A stretch of 64,000 nt of DNA from Phycisphaerae bacterium (GTDB taxonomy: Bacteria > Planctomycetota > Phycisphaerae > UBA1845 > Fen-1342): contig JANQNU010000049.1 in NCBI GenBank assembly GCA_028279405.1, positions 55,485 to 119,484 on the forward strand, given 5' to 3'. Position 1 is the first letter of the stretch; every line of letters starts with the position of its first letter. Shown here in pieces: positions 8,278 to 14,669 of this stretch. The notes beneath the pieces were generated by a model that saw nothing but the letters and a program-made list of their open reading frames with translations, was not told the origin of the DNA and did not search any database. A program made the translations under genes and the position numbers.

Positions 8278-9336
8278 TCAGGGGGTCAGAACGGCACCAC
8301 CAAGCGGCGCCTCGATCGTCATGGCCTTGTCGAGAACCGTCGTTCCGGCCACGTACGTTCCTGGCTGTAGCAACCACACCGTTCCACCGGCCGGTGTCCC
8401 GACGAGGCCCGACGTGAACAACCGCCAGGGGTTGACGAACGACCCGGAGCCGTTGCCCGATCGTGTCGTGTCGACGAAGCGCCAGTTCGCTTCGGGATAC
8501 AGGAACGACATGATCCGCTGATCCCAGAAGCTGAGATGGTCGCGCTGCCCGATCGCATTCTGCCATTCGTCCGCGAAGGCCGGCAGCACGGTGATCGTCC
8601 GGCAATTGGGCAAATCGTTCGGGCATTCCGGGCAACCGGTCGTGGCACAGCAGTTGGAGAAGAAGCACTGACCGTAGTGCATGACGGAATCGAAGTCGTA
8701 GGGGCCGTAGGCGCCGGCGCCGTTCTCGAGATCGAAGTTGCCCTCGGCTCCGCTACGGATGTTGTTCGCCTCGATCTGCACGAAATTGTTGCGGTCGGGC
8801 CGCGACTGTTCGTGAAAGTACCCGAGGGTGTGGGCCAGCTCGTGCGCCTGAATGAACTGGTTACCCCAGCTCGTGATGTTGATCGTCTGCTGGCTGCCGA
8901 CGCGACCGATTGCCGAGTTGTTGCGCGGATTCTGGTCGCCACTCGAGTCGCGAATGTGTACGAACGCGGTCTGATTCGTCCGCAGGATGAAGTCGACGTT
9001 CGCAGCCTCTTCCCACAGCGCCATCGCACCGAGCATCGACTGCCGCTCTGACTGGCTGACATTGGCGTCGAAGCGATAGGGTACGATCCCGTTGGGCCAA
9101 AGGTCCGCGTCCCAGGTCCCTTGTTCGACACCGATCGGCATCAGGATGTCACCGTGTACGAGACGAAACCCTTCGGGAACGCCGTTCTCGTCCACCACCA
9201 GCGGCGGCGGACCGCTGTCTTCGCTCGTCGTTGCCGCCGCGCCGTCGGGCGCCATCGGCTGTTGGCCGAGCGTTCCGCAAACCAGGCTGAGAACAGCCGT
9301 TGTCCCGATCAGTCTGGCAGCTCGCTTGATGTTCAT
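8278..9336 (-). CDS. Secreted astacin-family (M12A) metalloprotease
   Basis: A 352-residue protein. The start at 9336 follows AGAGGAG at 8 bases. The signal peptide covers about residues 1-25. The catalytic zinc motif HELAHTLGYFHEQSRPDR (residues 165-182) is the astacin HExxHxxGxxHExxRxDR signature with all ligands intact, and SVMHYG (218-223) supplies the Met-turn with its tyrosine. The insertion rich in cysteine (SNCCATTGCPECPND) may form disulfides. The last 65 residues resemble the first turn of a right-handed beta-helix (GGTVWLLQPGTYVAG...) and then stop. It is expected to be an active extracellular endopeptidase. It is 65 bp behind a repeat-rich surface protein and 47 bp before a dockerin protein. 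Confidence 0.92.
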   Translation of the reverse strand: MNIKRAARLIGTTAVLSLVCGTLGQQPMAPDGAAATTSEDSGPPPLVVDENGVPEGFRLVHGDILMPIGVEQGTWDADLWPNGIVPYRFDANVSQSERQSMLGAMALWEEAANVDFILRTNQTAFVHIRDSSGDQNPRNNSAIGRVGSQQTINITSWGNQFIQAHELAHTLGYFHEQSRPDRNNFVQIEANNIRSGAEGNFDLENGAGAYGPYDFDSVMHYGQCFFSNCCATTGCPECPNDLPNCRTITVLPAFADEWQNAIGQRDHLSFWDQRIMSFLYPEANWRFVDTTRSGNGSGSFVNPWRLFTSGLVGTPAGGTVWLLQPGTYVAGTTVLDKAMTIEAPLGGAVLTP

Positions 9337-9401
9337 TTCACATACTCCTCTTGGAGCGTCTATCCGTTGCGCCACCAAGCGTGGCAGCGACGGAAGAAGC
9401 G

Positions 9402-11498
9402 CTATTGCAGGCTGACCAGGACCAGGACCATGCCGCGACCGTTGTCGAGCGCCGTCATCGCTTTGCCGATGATCGCACCCTGGGCCGCCGTGTGGTCGCT
9501 GACTTTCATGGCATGCCCTGGCGTGCTCGACGTTGTCAGCAGATCGCCGGGTGTGATCGGCCCACCGCTGGCATCACAATGCACCCAGACGCGGCCGGTC
9601 AGCGCGATCGGATGGGCGCCGTCGGCGAGCGTGCCGCGCTGGCCCATGACGAACCCGGTGTTGACACCGTTGGCGCCGCTGACGACGCCGGCAACGGTGC
9701 GGTCGTGCGCCGAGCGGCTGATCTTGAGCTTGCCCGGTCGAGCGGGATCGATGCAGACGACCATCCCGGGCTCGACGGCGCCATCATCGGCCGCGACGTC
9801 GAACTGTTCGGAGAGGTCGGACCCGCCGGTGATCTCGAGAACCTTCGTGATCGTGCGACCGGTCGAACCGAGGAGAGTGATGGCTGCCGCCCCGCTGCCG
9901 TCACGAACGGCAATGGCGCCGCCGTCGAAGTCCCCGTTGTGTCCATTGATCAGGATCGACTCGACACCGTCTCCCTGCGAGAGCGTGATCGCCCCACCAC
10001 GGCTCGATCCGCCAAAACCGCCATCGATGAAGACGGTCCGCGTGTTACTCGACGCGCTGTTGTTGTACATCGCCAGACCGGCACCCGAGCCGTTGTCTTC
10101 CTCGTTGCCCTGCAGTTGCAGCGTCATCCGGTTGGCGGAGCTGTAGAGTCGCACGTCTCCCGCCGCGCGATTGCCGCTTGCGATCAAGTCGATGCCGCTG
10201 TTGCCGCTGACGTCGTTCAGACGCATCAAGCCGCCGTTGCTCTCGCGCGAATCGAGCTCGACTGTCGTGGTGTCGGCGGCGCCGTACATGAAGATCTGCG
10301 AGCGGTCGTCATCGAACCCGGCGTCGGACATGATCTCGAGTGTCGGGTTGGCGGCGGCGTTGAGCATCCGGAGCGTGCCCGCTCCGCCGTTGCCGTCACC
10401 GATGACCTGCACGGTCGGAATATGGGCGGCGTTGTTGAAGAGCGCGGTCGCACCATCGTTCGTGACCAGTGCAAACGCGACATTGTCGTTATCGCGGAGC
10501 CGGATGGCGCCGTTGCCGCCACCTTCGCTGGCATCGAGTTCGATCGTGCGGTCGCCGTTTTCGTTATCAAGGAACAGAACGGCTCCGCCGTCGGCCTCAT
10601 CAGCGTCGATCGTGACGGTCTGCGTACCGTCGCCGCTCCACAGGGCCAGCCCGCCACCGTCCGTGCCGGACATCGTGCCGGTCAACTGGGCGGTCGTGGC
10701 GCCGGTCGCCCGACGCAGGTATAGCGACGCGGTCCCGGCGTCGAGGTCGATGAGTTGCTGGTTGCTGTCGTTCCACATTTCGAGCGAGCCGCTCGTGTTG
10801 GTGCCGCCGCCGGATGAAAGATCGATCGTGCGCGAGGTCCCGTTGCGAAGGATCATCCGTGCGCCGGTGCTGGATTCCGCCCAGGCCTGAAACGAGTTGC
10901 TGCCGCCGGTGCTGAAGAGCTGCATCTGCCCGCCGCTGGAACTCCCGCCCAGGAACTCGACACTGCGGGTTCCCGTGTCGCGGTACATCGTGAAGCGACC
11001 GGCGCTGCCGAAGGTGTCCGTCTCGAAGTAGAACTCACGATTGCCTGCGGGATCGAGCAGTTCGACATCGCCGGCGTTGTTGGCCGTGAGGATCGGCGTG
11101 AACGTGACCCCCGCGCTCAGTCCCTCGGCGAGCGCGGCCTTGCCGGCGAATGGCGCCAGCCCCAGCTGAACACGCGGCGTCAGCTCCGGTGCGCCGTCGA
11201 TACCCACGCCGATCCAGACCTCGGATGCATCGAACGCTGCGTCCGGCACGCCCCCGACGGTCGCCGCGCCGATCAAGACGGCGAAGACGCCGTCTGCCGC
11301 CGAGACCCCGCTCTGCGTCTCGCTGAACAGCAGATTGCCACCAGCCGGTGCATCATAGAACCTGACGGTCACGTCGATCGAACCGGAGACCCCACTGTCG
11401 AGCCGGGCCTGGTAGTTCAACAACCGCGGAATGTCCGCGACTGCCGTCGCGCTCATAATCCACAAGAACGCCAGTCCCACACCTGTCATCGCTTTCAT
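9402..11498 (-). CDS. Secreted beta-repeat protein with tail-fibre-like ends
   Basis: A 698-residue protein. ATG 11498 follows GGAGG. A signal peptide (to about residue 22) is followed by an N-terminal domain like those in planctomycete and tail-fibre-like proteins (LLNYQARL...VTVRFYDAPAGG...LFSE). The middle is made of imperfect repeats of about 35-40 residues with G, D and N turns, such as GAVLFLDNENGDRTIELDA and GAIRLRDNDNVAFALV, likely a beta-helix or fibre. The C-terminal part (GDLLTTSSTPGHAMKV, then GAIIGKAMTALDNGRG) resembles the conserved end of fibre proteins, possibly Peptidase_G2-like. It is the first gene of an operon with the astacin protease, which may process it. That is inference. 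Confidence 0.82.
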   Translation of the reverse strand: MKAMTGVGLAFLWIMSATAVADIPRLLNYQARLDSGVSGSIDVTVRFYDAPAGGNLLFSETQSGVSAADGVFAVLIGAATVGGVPDAAFDASEVWIGVGIDGAPELTPRVQLGLAPFAGKAALAEGLSAGVTFTPILTANNAGDVELLDPAGNREFYFETDTFGSAGRFTMYRDTGTRSVEFLGGSSSGGQMQLFSTGGSNSFQAWAESSTGARMILRNGTSRTIDLSSGGGTNTSGSLEMWNDSNQQLIDLDAGTASLYLRRATGATTAQLTGTMSGTDGGGLALWSGDGTQTVTIDADEADGGAVLFLDNENGDRTIELDASEGGGNGAIRLRDNDNVAFALVTNDGATALFNNAAHIPTVQVIGDGNGGAGTLRMLNAAANPTLEIMSDAGFDDDRSQIFMYGAADTTTVELDSRESNGGLMRLNDVSGNSGIDLIASGNRAAGDVRLYSSANRMTLQLQGNEEDNGSGAGLAMYNNSASSNTRTVFIDGGFGGSSRGGAITLSQGDGVESILINGHNGDFDGGAIAVRDGSGAAAITLLGSTGRTITKVLEITGGSDLSEQFDVAADDGAVEPGMVVCIDPARPGKLKISRSAHDRTVAGVVSGANGVNTGFVMGQRGTLADGAHPIALTGRVWVHCDASGGPITPGDLLTTSSTPGHAMKVSDHTAAQGAIIGKAMTALDNGRGMVLVLVSLQ

Positions 11499-11663
11499 CG
11501 TAAACCTCCATCCGGGAACGGAATGCAACAGAATTGTCACGTTCCTTCATGAGTCGCGAACGCGCGCCACGCGCAACGGGTCCCGGAAGAAAAAGGCAAC
11601 GTCAAAAGCAGGCAGGTTTGGTAACACAGCGTACGCCTGACAGCGCACGCAGCCATGAAGGAA

Positions 11664-11694
11664 CCCGCGACCACACCCCCGGGGCGGTCGCGGG
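11664..11694 (-). terminator. Terminator-like hairpin after the PEP-CTERM gene
   Basis: A 9-bp perfect stem, CCCGCGACC (11664-11672) with GGTCGCGGG (11686-11694), and a 13-base loop. It lies 32 bp downstream of the minus-strand gene ending at 11727. On the minus strand it is followed by TTCCTTC, a weak U-tract. The rest of the 11499-11726 gap shows nothing else I can support. Confidence 0.5.
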
Positions 11695-11726
11695 CCGATT
11701 GACCAGGACGATTTGGCGGATCGCTG

Positions 11727-12377
11727 CTAGCGGCCGGCGCGACGCCGACTGGCCAGCACCGGAACCGCCGCGGTGAGCATCGCGAAGGTCCCCGGCTCCG
11801 GAACCGGCGTGCCGTAGAAGTCCATCGTCAAGGTCGCGCCGAACTCGGTCTGCCACCAGTTGATCGGGTCGCCCGGCACGAAGTCGGGGTTGTGCCCGAA
11901 CAGCCATGTATCCAGGGTGAGTTCAACACGATCGACGAAGTGGCCGACAAGGTCGCCGAAACCGTTCGGATTGACCCAGTTTCCTTCGATGTTCCCTAGA
12001 AGCCAACCAGTCCCGGGCACGTCATCCGGAGACCACCCCTGGAACCCAACCGCGATCTCGTCGAAGGCATTGCCGTTCGTCAGGATCTGCTCCCACTCCG
12101 TCCCGAACGCGGCCGTGCCGAGATCAACCTCGAGAGTCGTCCCGGAAGTCGTGGACGCGTCCAGCCGGGGATCGCCCACGAACTCGTTCAACTGAAAGAG
12201 CTCGTCCGTATCTTTGTTATAGGTCTCGAAAATCGGGGTGACATATCCGAGCAAATTAACCGTCCGGAGTGTGCCCCAATCCTCGCTGTGCGAATGTAGC
12301 AACTGCTCTGCAGACGCTACGCTCGTCGATCCCATCAAGACGACAATCACCGCCAGGATGCTTGTACTCGCTCTCAT
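11727..12377 (-). CDS. PEP-CTERM surface protein
   Basis: A 216-residue protein with the ATG at 12377 behind AGGAGG. The signal peptide covers residues 1-23 (ending SVASA). The mature domain of about 165 residues is unrecognised. The C-terminus has PVPEPGTFAML, a short hydrophobic stretch and SRRRAGR, the PEP-CTERM sorting signal processed by exosortase. No exosortase gene is in this window. The protein shows weak similarity to the PEP-CTERM protein at 56497-57126: an early EQL motif, DRVELTL versus ERVEFTV, and YGTxxPEP. Both lie next to a gene of the same HTH family, here divergently oriented. Confidence 0.85.
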   Translation of the reverse strand: MRASTSILAVIVVLMGSTSVASAEQLLHSHSEDWGTLRTVNLLGYVTPIFETYNKDTDELFQLNEFVGDPRLDASTTSGTTLEVDLGTAAFGTEWEQILTNGNAFDEIAVGFQGWSPDDVPGTGWLLGNIEGNWVNPNGFGDLVGHFVDRVELTLDTWLFGHNPDFVPGDPINWWQTEFGATLTMDFYGTPVPEPGTFAMLTAAVPVLASRRRAGR

Positions 12378-12431
12378 TTCTTCCTCCTGCGCTGAAGTGG
12401 TTCGACGGATGAAGCTCATCCGACGCCCGCG

Positions 12432-12478
12432 ATAATACCACATGGATTTTTATATGGAAATCGAATTCTGTGATTTCC
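12432..12478 (-). promoter_or_regulatory. PEP-CTERM gene promoter overlapped by an inverted repeat
   Basis: Reading the minus strand, -35 TTTCCA (12460-12455), a 17-bp spacer and -10 TATTAT (12437-12432) precede the gene starting at 12377. The inverted repeat GGAAATC (12456-12462) / GATTTCC (12472-12478), 9 bases apart, covers most of the -35 and extends upstream. This position suits a repressor or activator site. A related AT-rich repeat sits just upstream of the candidate promoter of the second PEP-CTERM gene at 57266-57290. Confidence 0.45.
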
Positions 12479-12552
12479 GCGAAAAATGTCTGAGAGATCG
12501 GAGCAGAATACTTAGCGGCAGCTCCGGTTGGGCGACCCGTTCGGCTGCTTTC

Positions 12553-12570
12553 ATGCAATTGCATATGCAA
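12553..12570. promoter_or_regulatory. Triple ATGCAA operator-like array
   Basis: Three contiguous half-sites alternate in orientation: ATGCAA (12553-12558), TTGCAT (12559-12564) and ATGCAA (12565-12570). This makes two overlapping perfect 12-bp palindromes. They lie 43 bp before the start of the HTH protein gene at 12614 and inside the divergent intergenic region. It looks like a cooperative protein-binding site. The bound protein is unknown, and autoregulation by the HTH protein is a guess. Confidence 0.5.
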
Positions 12571-12613
12571 GAGACTGGCCGTGCAGGTAGCGCTTCCCGT
12601 AGACTCGTTGTCG

Positions 12614-13858
12614 ATGACCACAAAGAGCAAGGACTTTCACGTGACTGCGGTGGACGCGGAGTTCCGCGAGCGAGCGATCGTCCATCTACGGAGCGTCCAA
12701 TCGGCTTGGTTGGATCTGCTTTCGACGTCGGATCTGCGCCGAGCACGACCGACCGAGATCAGTCGGCGGCTCGGCATGACCTCTTCGATGGCCTGGAAGA
12801 TCTGGAAGTTCGCGCACACCTCCGACGTATCTCAGGCCTCGAAGCACCTGCCCGGGGCCGGCGGTGTACAGATCCTCTTGAAAGCCGCGCGGGCCAACGG
12901 GGTGCCGAAGAAGTGCGTCGATGAGGTCCACGATGCCGACCGAGCGCTGCGCAGGTTCGTCAGCGAACACGCCGGGAGCCGACGGACGTTCGAAGCGATG
13001 CTTGCCGGTACGCTGCGCACCGAAGAGTCCGACTACGAGGAGCGGCGCGCCATGTACCGGGCCGGCTCGATCGTCTGGGGCGTACGCGCTCGCGTGCAGA
13101 TGGGTGCGATGATCATAAAGCCGTCCGATAATGCGCCTGGGATGATCGATACGATCACGCTCAGCGGGCTTTTCGATTTTGAGCGTCTGCGCGCTGACAT
13201 CCCGTGGATTATCCGACGGAGTCTACAGATCGATTCGCCCGATCACGATCCGACCGCGCGTCGTCCGCTCGTCTCGCCGACGTCCGACGAGCACTCTCTC
13301 TCGCTGATCCCAAAGTACTGCTCTGGTCCGCTCCCGGGCATCCGGGAATTGGTCGGTCCGGACAAGATGGTGTACACGGAGATCGTCTCCACGCCGGTTG
13401 GTCGTAGCGGGGCGACGACGACCGTGATGGGCGACCTGTTCACGGATTGCGACATCGGCGGTCCAGGGGCCGAGGGGGTCTTTGCGAACATGGAGCTCCA
13501 CACGCCGGTCGAGTATGCGGTCAACGATGTTTACATTCACGAGGACCTTGCTCAACTGACAGACCCGCGGGTACATGTTTTCAGCCGCATCGAGCATCGA
13601 CCGAATACGTGCGATCTGGAGAACCTTCAGGTCGCGCTCTATCAACCGACGACCGCAAGTGAGCTGGGAGCGCATCGCATAGGCGAGCCGCGATCGGGCG
13701 TTCCGAACGCCCGCATCGACGTGTACGAGGAGATGCTCGCTGACGCGATCGGGCTCGCGGGATGGCGACGGGACCTTCGCTTTCGCGGCTTCCGTGCCGA
13801 GCTCACATACCCCCCTGTGCCTTGTCGATTGACCCTGCACAGCGAACTCCGGACCTAG
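12614..13858 (+). CDS. HTH-containing protein of an unrecognised family (copy 1)
   Basis: A 414-residue cytoplasmic protein without signal peptide or membrane segments. A GTG at 12581 in the same frame is an alternative start. Neither has a strong ribosome site. Residues about 40-75 look like a helix-turn-helix (TEISRRLGMTSSMAWKIWKF). A long C-terminal region of about 300 residues, ending near GFRAELTYPPVP, resembles nothing I know. It is a paralogue of the protein at 55066-56286. Shared landmarks include the AWKIWK/AWRIWK helix, SKHLPG/SKHVPG, FEAML, SIVWGVRA/SLTWGIRA and FRGFRAELTYPP/FRGYRVHIRFPP. It is probably a transcription regulator with a sensory domain. It is divergent from a PEP-CTERM gene. 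Confidence 0.8.
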   Translation: MTTKSKDFHVTAVDAEFRERAIVHLRSVQSAWLDLLSTSDLRRARPTEISRRLGMTSSMAWKIWKFAHTSDVSQASKHLPGAGGVQILLKAARANGVPKKCVDEVHDADRALRRFVSEHAGSRRTFEAMLAGTLRTEESDYEERRAMYRAGSIVWGVRARVQMGAMIIKPSDNAPGMIDTITLSGLFDFERLRADIPWIIRRSLQIDSPDHDPTARRPLVSPTSDEHSLSLIPKYCSGPLPGIRELVGPDKMVYTEIVSTPVGRSGATTTVMGDLFTDCDIGGPGAEGVFANMELHTPVEYAVNDVYIHEDLAQLTDPRVHVFSRIEHRPNTCDLENLQVALYQPTTASELGAHRIGEPRSGVPNARIDVYEEMLADAIGLAGWRRDLRFRGFRAELTYPPVPCRLTLHSELRT

Positions 13859-14021
13859 AACTCGAATCATCCGGCACCAGGCCGCCGGCCGTGGCTGATC
13901 GTCCAGAAAAAAGCAGTCACGGCGTTGCGCGGCGCGCTTGCAAACGACTCATAACCTACGGGCGTCGAGATCGACGATCGAGCGCGGTTGGGCAATGCCC
14001 ATCCGTTATACTTGGTCGATC

Positions 14022-14669
14022 ATGGTCGAAGGCACTCCGTTTACGGACGATGACGTCGTACGAGCGGTTGCGGGCGATAGTGACGCGCGCGAGCGTATCG
14101 CGGCGGTACTGTCTTCGCAGGTGCGGCTGATGATTGTTGCGCGACTCGGGCCTGGTTCGCCGAACGATGTGCTGGACGACATCGCGCAGACGGCGATGAT
14201 CGGACTGACGGACGCCCTTGGCTCATTGAAGACGAGGACCGTTGGTGGTCTGAGGGCTTTCTTCAGCACGATCGTTTCCCGGCGCGTCGCAGACCACTTG
14301 CGTCAACGGCGCCAGGGCGACGCGCGCGGCGCGCGTCCGGCTTCGCTCGACTCCACCGTCGCTGGCCTTTCGGGCGCGGGTCCGTTGTGGCAATTCCTCT
14401 CCCAGTCGGGTCGCTCGCCGCTGAGCAGCGCTGCGCTGCAGGAGCAGATGCGGTCTGTGCTGGAAGCACTGGCGAACCTGAAAGAGGAGCATCGCGCGAT
14501 CATCACGTATGCCTTCTTCGACCAGCTCAGCACAGGGGAGATCGCCGAGTTGATGGAAATATCCCGCCCGGCAGCGTCGATGTTGTTGATCCGGGCGATC
14601 AAGACGTTGCGCCGCGCGGTCACGGGCAACAGCCAGGTAGGTCAGCATGGCGACGCGCAAACCCGCTGA
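14022..14669 (+). CDS. ECF-like RNA polymerase sigma factor
   Basis: About 215 residues from ATG 14022. In-frame starts at 13938 and 13995 are possible, and no start has a clear ribosome site. TATACT at 14007-14012 could be a -10 for a near-leaderless message. Region 2 covers DDVVRAVAGDSDARERI through FFSTIVSRRVADHLRQRR. Region 4 is ALANLKEEHRAIITYAFFDQ...STGEIAELMEISRPAASMLL with the usual HTH. The gene overlaps the next one, a protein kinase, by 23 bases in another frame. This sigma-kinase pairing is common in planctomycetes and suggests that the kinase controls the sigma factor. No anti-sigma gene is present. Confidence 0.85.
   Translation: MVEGTPFTDDDVVRAVAGDSDARERIAAVLSSQVRLMIVARLGPGSPNDVLDDIAQTAMIGLTDALGSLKTRTVGGLRAFFSTIVSRRVADHLRQRRQGDARGARPASLDSTVAGLSGAGPLWQFLSQSGRSPLSSAALQEQMRSVLEALANLKEEHRAIITYAFFDQLSTGEIAELMEISRPAASMLLIRAIKTLRRAVTGNSQVGQHGDAQTR

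Noticed and set aside
8278..8500. Astacin C-terminus as a truncated beta-helix passenger
   Set aside because: The stop is in frame with normal codon use and the next gene has its own ribosome site 47 bp on. I see no frameshift evidence, so it is reported as a complete gene.
9402..11498. Short DNA repeats that could look like a CRISPR array
   Set aside because: The repeats are imperfect, of coding origin (beta-strand protein repeats), and have no constant-length spacers.
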